A stretch of DNA of 64,000 bases, taken from NCBI RefSeq assembly GCF_030408575.1, contig NZ_CP047047.1, forward strand, positions 1,661,991 through 1,725,990. The letters run 5' to 3'. Under the pieces are notes generated by a model. It had not been told where the DNA came from, did not search any database, and saw nothing but the letters and a program-made list of their open reading frames with translations. Positions 55,915-63,838 of the stretch are shown here, piece after piece; within the stretch, counting starts at the first letter, position 1; each line of letters opens with the position of its first letter. The translations under genes were made by a program, and so were the position numbers. The stretch comes from Corynebacterium auris (GTDB lineage Bacteria > Actinomycetota > Actinomycetes > Mycobacteriales > Mycobacteriaceae).

Positions 55915-57078
55915 ATGGAGCATACCGAACTCGAGGAGGCGCGCGGCCCGCTCAGCGGCGTCGTCGTCGCGGACTTCTCTCGGGTCCTCGCCGGGCCGTA
56001 CTGCACGATGCTGCTCGCGGACCTGGGCGCCACCGTGATCAAGATCGAATCCCCCCGCGGGGACGACACCCGGCAGTGGATGCCGCCCTCCATCGACGGG
56101 CAGAGCACCTACTTCCTGTCCATCAACCGCAACAAGCGCTCGATCGCGCTCGATTTGAAAAACGACGAGGACCTGCGCACCGCCTACGCCATCATCGACC
56201 GGGCCGACGTTCTGGTGGAGAACTTCAAGCCCGGCGGCCTGATGCGCTTCGGCCTCGACCGCTCGCAGACAGCCGAGCGCTGGCCGGACCTCATCCACGC
56301 CTCCATCACCGGCTTCGGCACAAAGGGCGGGGCGACGCTGCCGGGCTACGACCTGTTGGTCCAGGCGCTCAGCGGTTTCATGCACGTCACCGGCGACGCG
56401 GACGGCCACCCCCAGCGCGGCGGCTTCGCCCTCTTCGACATCTTCACCGGCCTCCACGCCGCCGTGGGCATCCTCGCGGCGCTGCAGGAGCGCTCCGCCA
56501 CCGGCACCGCGCAAAGCGTCGAGGTCAACCTCCTCTCCTCGGCCCTGTCCGCGATGGTGAACCAGACCGTCGCCTTCACCGCCGGCGGCCACGAGCCGTA
56601 CCGGATGGGCAACGAGCACCCCAGCCTCTTCCCCTACGGGCCCTTCCGGGCGGGCGACGGGCAGGTGGTCATCTGCTGCGGTAACGACGACCAGTTTGCC
56701 ACGCTCATGACGACGATCGGCCTGCCGGAGCTCGTCGCCGGCCAGCGCTTTGCCTCCATGGAGCTGCGCAACAAGCACCGCACTCCGCTGCGCACCGCCA
56801 TCGAGGGCCGCCTCGCCGAGCGCGGCGTCGACGCCTGGCTCGAGGTGCTCAGCGCCGCCGGCGTGTGCTGCGCGCCCATTCTCACTGTCGGCGGCGGCGT
56901 GCGGTACGCCGAAGCGCTCGGCCTCAACCCAATCTGGGTCGCCGACGATGACGACCAATACCCCACCGTAGCCAACCCCATCACACTCAGCCGGACCCCC
57001 GCCGCCTGCCGAACCTCCCCGCCGGCGCTCAACGCCGACGCGGAATACGTGCGGCGCTGGCTGGGCGAGACAGCCTAA
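55915..57078 (+). CDS. Class III (CaiB/BaiF) CoA-transferase
   Basis: 387 residues. VVADFSRVLAGPYCTMLLADLGATVIKIE is the family N-terminus with the catalytic Asp expected in the NFKPGGLMRFGLD-to-GFG region; ASITGFGTKG and LFDIFTGLHAAVGILAAL follow. It would move CoA from a donor such as succinyl-CoA to the substrate acid; succinyl-CoA:dicarboxylate (glutarate/adipate) transfer fits the neighbours. It is shorter than average at the C-terminus. AAGGAAG precedes the ATG; the upstream in-frame ATG lies in the control region. Confidence 0.9.
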   Translation: MEHTELEEARGPLSGVVVADFSRVLAGPYCTMLLADLGATVIKIESPRGDDTRQWMPPSIDGQSTYFLSINRNKRSIALDLKNDEDLRTAYAIIDRADVLVENFKPGGLMRFGLDRSQTAERWPDLIHASITGFGTKGGATLPGYDLLVQALSGFMHVTGDADGHPQRGGFALFDIFTGLHAAVGILAALQERSATGTAQSVEVNLLSSALSAMVNQTVAFTAGGHEPYRMGNEHPSLFPYGPFRAGDGQVVICCGNDDQFATLMTTIGLPELVAGQRFASMELRNKHRTPLRTAIEGRLAERGVDAWLEVLSAAGVCCAPILTVGGGVRYAEALGLNPIWVADDDDQYPTVANPITLSRTPAACRTSPPALNADAEYVRRWLGETA

Positions 57079-57111
57079 GAACCGACACAGCCCAAGAAAG
57101 GGATCACCCAC

Positions 57112-58338
57112 ATGACCGCCTACACCACGACCGGACTCGAGCGCTCCGACTTCTTCGCGCTCGACGCCACCCTGAGCGAAGAGGACAAGGCCATCCGTGA
57201 CCGCGTCCGCGACTTCGGCGAAAAGCACGTCCTGCCCATCATCAACGACTACTGGGAGCGCGCCGAGTTCCCCACCGAGATCCTCCCCGCCCTGGCCGAG
57301 CTCGGCATCGTGGGCACCTTCATCCAGGGCTACGGCTGCCCCGGGTTGTCCCGCCAGCAGGCCGGGCTGGTCGCGCGCGAAATGGGGCGCATCGACGGCT
57401 CCGTCAACACCTTCTTCGGAGTCCACTCGAACCTGTGCATGGGCTCGATCTACATCCTCGGCAGCGAGGAGCAGCGCGAACGCTGGCTGCCCTCCATGGC
57501 CAAGCTCGAAAAGACCGGGGCCTTCGCCTTGACGGAGCCCGACCACGGCTCCGACTCCGTCTCGCTGGAAACCTCGGCGCGCCGCGAGGGCGACACCTGG
57601 GTGCTCAACGGCCACAAGCGCTGGATCGGCAACGGGCACGCGGGCGACGTCATCGTCGTCTACGCCCGCGACGAGGCGGACGGCCAGGTCAAGGCCTTCG
57701 TCGTGGAAAAGGTCGACGGCGAGTACCCGGTGGGCTACGCCCCCGAGGTCATCACGGGCAAGATCGGCAAGCGCGCCATCCTGCAGGGCGACATCGTCAT
57801 CACCGACCTGCGCGTTCCGGAGGCCAACCGGCTGCAGAACTGCAATTCCTTCAAGGATGTCAACAAGGTGCTGGCCGCCACCCGCGGCGGCGCCTCCTAC
57901 GAGGCCGTGGGCCACGCCATGGCGGGCTTCGAAATCGCCCGCTCCTACGCCCTGCAGCGCGAGCAGTTCGGCTCCCCGCTCGCCGCCTTCCAGCTCGTCC
58001 AGGAAAAGCTCGCCACGATGCTGTCCGACGTCATCCAGCTGCAACTGCTCGCCCACCGGATGGCGCAGCTGCAGGAGGAGGGCACCTTTACCGGGCCGAT
58101 GGCCTCCCTGGTGAAGATGACCACCTCGCGCAAGGCCCTCGCGATCTGCCGCGAGGCGCGCGACATGATGGGCGGCAACGGCCTGCTGCTGGAAAACCAC
58201 GTGGCGCGCCACCTGACCGACATGGAGGTCGTGTCCACCTACGAGGGCACCGACTCCGTGCAGGCGCTCATCGTCGGCCGCGAAATCACCGGAATCTCCG
58301 CCTTCACCGCCAAGAAGTCCCGCACGAGCGACAAGTAA
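57112..58338 (+). CDS. Acyl-CoA dehydrogenase, glutaryl-CoA dehydrogenase-like
   Basis: 408 residues. FALTEPDHGSDSVS binds FAD/substrate; WIGNGHAGDVIVVYAR, QREQFGSPLAAFQLVQ and the catalytic-base region STYEGTDSVQALIVGREITG are canonical, with the Glu in YEGT. The N-terminal SEEDKAIRDRVRDFGEKHVLPIINDYWERAEFP resembles the glutaryl-CoA dehydrogenase/ACAD group that handles dicarboxyl-CoAs, consistent with adipyl-CoA as substrate. AAGAAAGGGATC precedes the ATG. It lies in a tight operon between CoA-transferase and thiolase. Confidence 0.92.
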   Translation: MTAYTTTGLERSDFFALDATLSEEDKAIRDRVRDFGEKHVLPIINDYWERAEFPTEILPALAELGIVGTFIQGYGCPGLSRQQAGLVAREMGRIDGSVNTFFGVHSNLCMGSIYILGSEEQRERWLPSMAKLEKTGAFALTEPDHGSDSVSLETSARREGDTWVLNGHKRWIGNGHAGDVIVVYARDEADGQVKAFVVEKVDGEYPVGYAPEVITGKIGKRAILQGDIVITDLRVPEANRLQNCNSFKDVNKVLAATRGGASYEAVGHAMAGFEIARSYALQREQFGSPLAAFQLVQEKLATMLSDVIQLQLLAHRMAQLQEEGTFTGPMASLVKMTTSRKALAICREARDMMGGNGLLLENHVARHLTDMEVVSTYEGTDSVQALIVGREITGISAFTAKKSRTSDK

Positions 58339-58350
58339 AGGAAAACAACC

Positions 58351-59553
58351 ATGACCAACGACGCCTACCTCGTCTCCGGCCTGCGCACCCCCGTGGGCAA
58401 GTACGGCGGGTTCCTCTCCGGCATCCGCCCCGATGACCTCGCCGCGACAGCCATCAAGGCCGTGGTGACCGACGTCGGCATCGACCCGGCCGACGTCGAC
58501 GAGGTGATCCTGGGCAACGCGAACGGCGCAGGCGAGGACAACCGCAATGTCGCGCGCATGGCCTGGCTGCTCGCCGGGTTCCCCGAGACAGTCCCCGCCT
58601 TCACCGTCAACCGCCTGTGCGCCTCAGGCCTCAACGCGATCACCGTCGCCTCCGCCCTAGTCAAGTCCGGCGAGGCCGACATCGTCGTGGCCGGCGGCGT
58701 CGAGTCCATGTCGCGCGCACCGTGGGTGATGGAAAAACCGAAGAAGGCGTTCGCCTCCCCCGGCGCGATCTTTGACACCTCCATCGGCTGGCGCTTCACC
58801 AACCCCACCTTCGCCGCGCAAGACAAGCTCACCTACTCCATGCCGGAGACCGCGGAGGAGGTCGCGCGGGTGAAGAACATCTCGCGCGAAGACGCAGACG
58901 CCTTCGCAGTGGAGTCGCAGCGCCGCGCCCACGCAGCCACCGAGGAGGGGCTGTTCGCCAGCGAGATCATCCCGATCACCGTGCCGCAGCGCAAGGCCGA
59001 GGACATCGTGGTCACCCGCGACGAGCCCATCCGCCCGAACACGACCGCCGAGGTGCTGGCCACCCTGCGCCCGGTGGTCAAGGGCGGCACCGTGGTCACC
59101 GCCGGCAACTCCTCGGCGCTTAACGACGGCGCCTCCGCCGTCATCGTCTGCTCCGAAGCCGCGCTGAAGAAGTACAGCCTGACCCCGCGCGCCCGCGTCG
59201 TCGGCTCCGCCGCCGCCGGCCTCGAGCCCCACATCATGGGCCTGGGCCCGGTGCCTGCGACGCGCAAGCTCTTCGACAGGATCGGCTGGGACGTCGATAG
59301 CGTCGACGCGATCGAGCTCAACGAGGCTTTCGCCTCGCAGTCGCTGGCCTGCATCCGCGACCTCGGCCTGGACCAGGCCCGCGTCAACGCGTGGGGTGGC
59401 GCCATCGCGCTGGGGCACCCGCTGGGTTCCTCCGGGTGCCGCATCACCGTGACGCTGCTCAACCGGATGGAGAAGGAGAAGGCCACCCGCGGGCTGGCCA
59501 CGCTGTGCATCGGTGTGGGGCAAGGCCAGTCACTGGCACTGGAGGCGGTGTAG
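58351..59553 (+). CDS. Thiolase, beta-ketoadipyl-CoA (PcaF/PaaJ) type
   Basis: 400 residues. Nucleophile Cys90 in VNRLCASGLNA, His in GGAIALGHPLGSSGCR and the second Cys in LCIGVGQG. The blocks GNANGAGEDNRNVARM and FDTSIGWRFTNP match beta-ketoadipyl-CoA thiolases more than acetoacetyl-CoA ones (by recollection of PcaF). It would cleave 3-oxoadipyl-CoA to succinyl-CoA and acetyl-CoA, ending the pathway. Twelve bases after the dehydrogenase, with AAAGGAAAAC upstream. Confidence 0.92.
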   Translation: MTNDAYLVSGLRTPVGKYGGFLSGIRPDDLAATAIKAVVTDVGIDPADVDEVILGNANGAGEDNRNVARMAWLLAGFPETVPAFTVNRLCASGLNAITVASALVKSGEADIVVAGGVESMSRAPWVMEKPKKAFASPGAIFDTSIGWRFTNPTFAAQDKLTYSMPETAEEVARVKNISREDADAFAVESQRRAHAATEEGLFASEIIPITVPQRKAEDIVVTRDEPIRPNTTAEVLATLRPVVKGGTVVTAGNSSALNDGASAVIVCSEAALKKYSLTPRARVVGSAAAGLEPHIMGLGPVPATRKLFDRIGWDVDSVDAIELNEAFASQSLACIRDLGLDQARVNAWGGAIALGHPLGSSGCRITVTLLNRMEKEKATRGLATLCIGVGQGQSLALEAV

Positions 59554-59574
59554 GGCAAAATTGGGGGCGCAATT

Positions 59575-59606
59575 GCGCACCATGCGTCACATTGGTGCGC
59601 TAGAGT
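59575..59606 (+). promoter_or_regulatory. Dyad and -10 box before secreted protein
   Basis: Arms GCGCACCA and TGGTGCGC, 10 bases apart, are immediately followed by TAGAGT, a plausible -10 box about 40 bases before the ATG. The dyad would overlap the spacer/-35 region and may be an operator; alternatively it is a weak terminator after the thiolase gene. Confidence 0.45.
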
Positions 59607-59647
59607 TTCTGGCGACCCAGTCGTTTGAGACAGAAAAGGACCTGCCC

Positions 59648-60058
59648 ATGCGTCGTATCGCCCCTACTCTCGCCGCCGGCCTTGTCGCCGCGGCGGCCCT
59701 GGCCGCCCCCGCCCAGGCCCAGCCCACCTACTTCGAGCTTCTCAAGACCATCAACGGCAACGTTGCCACCGCCGACTGCAATGTCCTGGGCACCGCCCTC
59801 CGCGCCACCGGTTTCGTCACCGCAGACACCACCCGCTCCGGCCTCGTCGCCAGCCTGAACAAGGCCATCGGCGACGACTCCGCCCTGCGGCTTGCCGCCT
59901 CCGGCACCATCAGCGCCGTAGGCGACCGCGCCCTCGAGTGCGGCGTGGTCAAGCCCGACCCCGAAACCCCCATTGACCAGGCACTGAAGCTCAGCTCCCA
60001 GCTGTCGTCCCAGGCGGGCCTGCCGCAGATCCGCGACCTGGTACCCGCGCTCCGCTAA
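59648..60058 (+). CDS. Small secreted protein
   Basis: 136 residues with a textbook signal peptide (MRRIAPTLAAGLVAAAALAAPAQA, cleavage after AQA). The mature part has two cysteines (TADCNVLG and LECGVV) that could form a disulfide, and helical repeats such as TTRSGLVASLNKAIG. Similar exported proteins of unknown function are common in Corynebacterium. AAAAGGA precedes the ATG. It overlaps the end of the convergent mazG gene by four bases. Confidence 0.8.
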   Translation: MRRIAPTLAAGLVAAAALAAPAQAQPTYFELLKTINGNVATADCNVLGTALRATGFVTADTTRSGLVASLNKAIGDDSALRLAASGTISAVGDRALECGVVKPDPETPIDQALKLSSQLSSQAGLPQIRDLVPALR

Positions 60059-60651
60059 GCCTCGCGGCGCTTGCCCTCCGCCCAGAGGCGCTCCTGCTCC
60101 TCCAGGCCGACCAGTCCCGCGCTCCCATCGAAGAGGTAGGGGGCGCGGGATTTCATCTTGTCCACAAAAGCAGCGGCCACGTCCGTGAAGTCGAAGGCGC
60201 CGCGCTCGCGGGCGAGCTCGGAGTGGAAAAGCACCTGCAGGAAGACGTCGCTAAGCTCCTTGCGTATCTCCGCGTCGTCGCCCCCGCGCACGGCCGCCGC
60301 GAATTCTCGGGCCTCCTCCTCGAGGTAGGAAAGCAGCGACTCGTGCGTCATCGCACGCTCCCACTCGCCCCGCTCACGCGCGCGGCGCATCGTCCCCACG
60401 GCCTCAGCGACCGGGTCTTCAAGGCTTGGCACCGCGACAAGCTCCTCGCCGCGAGCTCGCTTCACGACGTCCGGATCACGCGCATCCGTCGTCACCAGCC
60501 ACCCGCCCGACTCCCCGGCGGCCACATCCGCCAGCGCCCACCGCACCGACACCGGGACCTCCGAGGTGTACTCCACCGGCCCCCTGATGCGGGAGACGAC
60601 CCCCAGCGGGATCATGTCGGGCCAGCGCGGATCGAGCACAAGGATGGTCAT
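60055..60651 (-). CDS. mazG: MazG family nucleotide pyrophosphohydrolase
   Basis: 198 residues, single MazG domain after a variable N-terminal region. The metal-binding pattern is SYLEEEAREFAAAV followed by EIRKELSDVFLQVLFHSELA. MazG hydrolyses nucleoside triphosphates to monophosphates and helps remove oxidised or excess nucleotides and lower ppGpp-linked signals. The ATG (MTILVLDPRW) has TAGGAT seven bases upstream, suggesting a leaderless mRNA; long upstream extension is not supported. Confidence 0.9.
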   Translation of the reverse strand: MTILVLDPRWPDMIPLGVVSRIRGPVEYTSEVPVSVRWALADVAAGESGGWLVTTDARDPDVVKRARGEELVAVPSLEDPVAEAVGTMRRARERGEWERAMTHESLLSYLEEEAREFAAAVRGGDDAEIRKELSDVFLQVLFHSELARERGAFDFTDVAAAFVDKMKSRAPYLFDGSAGLVGLEEQERLWAEGKRREA

Positions 60652-60696
60652 GCGCCCAATCCTATTGGGGCGGTCCCTTCTGCCACAATGGAACGC

Positions 60697-61338
60697 ATGA
60701 ACCAGATCCTCGACGCTCTCAAGGCGATCTCCCCCACGGCCAACGACGCCATGAACCACTCCGTGACGTTCTCCCCGCGCCGCTGGAAGACCGGCTGGCC
60801 CCACCACCTGCGCCGCGTCCCGCCCTTCCGCGACGACGCCACCGCCACCCTCACCCGCGCCGAGGTCTTCCTCTTCGCCGGCGCCGTCGCCGACTCCGGC
60901 CACCAGCGCGGCGAAATCATCGACTTCCTCGGCGCCGCCTTAGCCTACGGCGCAGGCCAATCCCCGCAGGTCCTCCCCCTGCAGCAGTTCCTGCGTAACA
61001 AGGGCAAGGCCAACGCGCTCATTCAGGCCATCCGCAGCCTCGAGGGCAAAGACCCTGTGGGCCAGTACACCGCGCTAACCGCCACAGGCCTGCCCCCGAA
61101 GTACGCCTCCCTCGTGGCTTACTTCCTCGCCGGGCCGCAAGGTGCCGAGGACGACAAGCCCGTCATCATCTGCTCCAACCGCGCAGCCATCGCCGGCCTG
61201 CCGGCCGACCACGACTGGAGCGGCGAGGAGTACGGCGAGTACCTCACGCGCCTGCGCGCCGCGCGCGACGAGTACGACGCCGAGCTACCCCTCGACGCCG
61301 TCGAGTGGGCCGTGCGCCAGTTCGCCGACCAGGCGTAG
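60697..61338 (+). CDS. Conserved hypothetical protein (possibly OGG-fold)
   Basis: 213 residues, soluble. ISPTANDAMNHSVTFSPRRWKTGWP, LTRAEVFLFAGAVA and LPPKYASLVAYFLAG resemble actinobacterial proteins sometimes labelled 8-oxoguanine glycosylase OGG-fold, but the helix-hairpin-helix and catalytic Lys/Asp of glycosylases cannot be confirmed by eye. CACAAT seven bases before this ATG fits a leaderless start; an ATG three codons upstream is possible. Divergent from mazG across about 45 bp. A good terminator follows. Confidence 0.65.
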   Translation: MNQILDALKAISPTANDAMNHSVTFSPRRWKTGWPHHLRRVPPFRDDATATLTRAEVFLFAGAVADSGHQRGEIIDFLGAALAYGAGQSPQVLPLQQFLRNKGKANALIQAIRSLEGKDPVGQYTALTATGLPPKYASLVAYFLAGPQGAEDDKPVIICSNRAAIAGLPADHDWSGEEYGEYLTRLRAARDEYDAELPLDAVEWAVRQFADQA

Positions 61339-61353
61339 GCGTCTTGAGCTGCG

Positions 61354-61380
61354 CGCCCCGGTCGTTGCCGGGGCGTTTTT
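61354..61380 (+). terminator. Rho-independent terminator
   Basis: Stem CGCCCCGG / CCGGGGCG with a 6-base loop followed by TTTTT, just after the 213-residue protein's stop codon. Confidence 0.93.
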
Positions 61381-61384
61381 GATT

Positions 61385-61503
61385 GGCACGGTGGTCCGGG
61401 GATACGCTTCCCGGATTTCGCTGTGGTCGACCCCAACGCTCTGCAGGGTCAGGCGACCAGGGGTTATGCGCCCCGGATTTCGCAGCGGTCGACCATCACG
61501 CAC
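61385..61503. repeat. Two imperfect ~47-bp direct repeats
   Basis: GGTCCGGGGATACGCTTCCCGG... and GACCAGGGGTTATGCGCCCCGG... both continue CCGGATTTCGC-G-GGTCGACC and end in AACGC/CACGC. They lie about 60 bases apart between the terminator and dnaG. Each contains a short hairpin (CCGGGG/CCCCGG type) and the palindrome GGTCGACC. Confidence 0.75.
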
Positions 61504-61505
61504 AT

Positions 61506-63395
61506 CTAGGCACCGCGAAACGCCCTGTCGTTGAGCTCCCGGCGCGCCTGCTCCAGCGCGATGAGGTCGGAGAACAAGGCGTTGTAGGCAACTTCGTCGT
61601 CGCTCGGGCGCATGCGCTGTAGCTGGGCTTTCAGCTGCGCGATCTGGTCGCCAACCCGCGTCTCCTGCAGTCTGGAGAGCACCGAGTCCGCGTAGGAGAC
61701 GATGTCGTCGGCGTGGATGTCTTCCAGCGCCAGCTCAGAAACGAAGTTACGGCCGGCCACGCCTGCCATCCCCTCAGCTACCTGGGGAAGCCACGCGGCC
61801 CCCTCGGGGGCGTTCGCTGCCCCTCCGGCTGCAGTGATCGCGTCGCGCACTTGGCGGTAGGCGGGGTTGGTGAAGGCATCCGGGTTAATGCCGTCGAAGT
61901 AGTCCCCCGCCGCGCGGGGGTGCTGCAGGGCGATCTTCAGCGCTTCGCGCTGCGGCCATAGCAGCGGGTCGGCCGGGTTGGGCAGGACCAGCACGGGCTC
62001 GTTCGCGTTGACCGGCTCCTCTCGCGCCCCCCGGCGCAGCGCGCGCTTCGGTGCACTCGGCCGCTTTGCCTCTGCGCGCACCTGCGCGAGCACCTCGTCC
62101 GGGTTCGGCCAGCCGACCCAGCCGGCCAGGCGGCGCGCGTACTCCGTTTGCAGGACCCGGTCGGAAATCCCGGCGACGACGGGGACGGTGCGCCGGAGGG
62201 CCTGCAGGCGGCCTTCGGCTGTGTCGAGGGAGTAATCGCTGAGGAGAGACTCGATGACGAACTCGAACATGGGCACGCGGGAGGCCACGAGGTCGCGTAC
62301 CGCCGCGTCGCCCTTCGCTTGGCGCAGGTCGCATGGGTCCATGCCCTCGGGAGCCACGGAGACGAAGGACTGCCCGGTGAACTGCTGGTCTCCCTCGAAG
62401 GCGCGCAGGGCCGCCTTCTGGCCCGCCTCGTCGCCGTCGAAGGTGTAGATCAGCTCGCCGCGGAAGAAGTTGTCGTCGAGCATGAGTCGGCGGATGATGG
62501 CTAGGTGCTCCGCGCCGAAGGCGGTGCCGCAGGAGGCGACCGCTGTTTTCACCCCGGCGGCGTGCATGGCCATGACGTCGGTGTAGCCCTCCACAATCAC
62601 GGCCTGGTGGCCCTGGGCGATGTGCTTTTTGGCGAGGTCCAGGCCGAACAGCACCTTGCTCTTGTGGTAGAGCATCGTGTCCTGGGTGTTCATGTACTTG
62701 CCCATCGGGTCGTCCTCGTGGAGCTTGCGCGCCCCGAAACCGATGACGTTGCCCGCCACGTCCTTGATGGGCCACAGCAGGCGGCGGCGGAACTTGTCGA
62801 TGGGCCCGCGCCGGCCCATGCTGCTCAGGCCAGCCTCCTGCAGCTCCTCGACGGAGAATCCCTTGCGCAGCAGGTGCTTGGTCAGCGTGTCCCAGCCGTC
62901 GGGGGCGTAGCCGCACTCGAAGTGGTGGATGGTGTCTTTGTCAAAGCCGCGGTCGAGAAGGAAAGTGCGGGCCTTGTCCGCCTCGGGGGCCTCCAACTGC
63001 TCGCGGTAAAACTCGTGCGCGGCTTTGTTGGCCGCCAGGAGCCGGGCGCGGGTGCCGGGTTTGACGTCGCGCGCTCCGGTAGATCCGCCCTGGTAGTTGA
63101 TGTGGTAGCCGATCTGCTCGGCCACCGCCTCCACGGCCTCGGGGAAGCTCAGCTGCTCCATTTCCATGAGGAAGGAGAAGACGTCGCCACCCTTGCCCGT
63201 CGAAAAGCAGTGGTAGTACCCGCGTGCGGGCCTGACGTGGAAGGAGGGTGTCTTTTCGTCCTTGAAGGGGCTCAAGCCCTTGAGCGAGTCGTGGCCGGCG
63301 GGTTTGAGCTGCACGTACTCGCCGACGATGTCCTCGATCGGCGCGCGCTCGCGGATAGCCTGGATATCACTATCCGGAATTCTGCCCCTAGCCAT
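61506..63395 (-). CDS. dnaG: DNA primase, degenerate zinc-binding motif
   Basis: 629 residues; makes RNA primers for DNA replication. The TOPRIM core is visible (GFGARKLHEDDPMGKYMN, VIVEGYTDVMAMHAAGV, LIYTFDGDEAGQKAA), as is a DnaB-interacting C-terminus. In the N-terminal CHC2 region the usual CPFH...YHCFGCG zinc ligands read SPFK (S42, K45) and YHCFSTG (C63 retained, T66 in place of Cys), so zinc is probably not bound in the usual way. GATGTAGCC upstream offers no strong ribosome-binding site. dgt lies just upstream on the strand. Confidence 0.95.
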   Translation of the reverse strand: MARGRIPDSDIQAIRERAPIEDIVGEYVQLKPAGHDSLKGLSPFKDEKTPSFHVRPARGYYHCFSTGKGGDVFSFLMEMEQLSFPEAVEAVAEQIGYHINYQGGSTGARDVKPGTRARLLAANKAAHEFYREQLEAPEADKARTFLLDRGFDKDTIHHFECGYAPDGWDTLTKHLLRKGFSVEELQEAGLSSMGRRGPIDKFRRRLLWPIKDVAGNVIGFGARKLHEDDPMGKYMNTQDTMLYHKSKVLFGLDLAKKHIAQGHQAVIVEGYTDVMAMHAAGVKTAVASCGTAFGAEHLAIIRRLMLDDNFFRGELIYTFDGDEAGQKAALRAFEGDQQFTGQSFVSVAPEGMDPCDLRQAKGDAAVRDLVASRVPMFEFVIESLLSDYSLDTAEGRLQALRRTVPVVAGISDRVLQTEYARRLAGWVGWPNPDEVLAQVRAEAKRPSAPKRALRRGAREEPVNANEPVLVLPNPADPLLWPQREALKIALQHPRAAGDYFDGINPDAFTNPAYRQVRDAITAAGGAANAPEGAAWLPQVAEGMAGVAGRNFVSELALEDIHADDIVSYADSVLSRLQETRVGDQIAQLKAQLQRMRPSDDEVAYNALFSDLIALEQARRELNDRAFRGA

Positions 63396-63451
63396 GGCTA
63401 CATCGTAGCCGCGCGGTCAATTCCGCCGCCCGTTGTGGAACAATGCTGCGC

Positions 63452-63838
63452 ATGCTGTCCCGCTTCCCGCTCGGCGTGCTCGCCGCCGCCCTGCTGCCGC
63501 CGACCCTCGTCGCCTGCGAGCCCAACGAAGTATCCACGTGTGGCACGCTTCCCAGCGAGGCGTGGGAGACCATCAGCACGGTGGAGGAGGGCGGACTCTA
63601 CCTGTACGCCGAAGACGACACGCACTTCGGCAACTACGAGGCCGTGCTTCCCGACGAAGAACCGGGCTACTACCGCGAATACACCGTGGACACGCCCGGG
63701 TTAAACCACCGCGGGGCGCGGCGCATCGTCACCGGGGGCGGCGCCGACGGCATTGTCGACGAGTGGTACTACACCGCCGACCACTACGAAAGCTTCTGCG
63801 AGGTCAACCCGCCCGGAAAGCCCTCCGAAGCGCCCTAG
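63452..63838 (+). CDS. Secreted/lipoprotein guanyl-specific ribonuclease (RNase Sa/barnase type)
   Basis: 128 residues. The N-terminus [22 protein letters not shown] ends in a lipobox with Cys22, predicting an anchored or exported protein. The rest matches the microbial N1/T1-type fold: [20 protein letters not shown] with catalytic Glu76, RGARRIVTG with Arg87/Arg91, and [10 protein letters not shown] with His111. C30 and C116 could form the disulfide known in RNase Sa. No barstar-like inhibitor gene is visible in the window. AACAAT seven bases upstream suggests a leaderless start; an ATG three codons earlier is possible. Confidence 0.88.
   Translation: MLSRFPLGVLAAALLPPTLVACEPNEVSTCGTLPSEAWETISTVEEGGLYLYAEDDTHFGNYEAVLPDEEPGYYREYTVDTPGLNHRGARRIVTGGGADGIVDEWYYTADHYESFCEVNPPGKPSEAP

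Noticed and set aside
55843-58212. A 789-codon open frame antisense to the CoA-transferase and acyl-CoA dehydrogenase genes
   Set aside because: Same codon-bias artefact; Gly/Ala/Val/His-rich translation without motifs.
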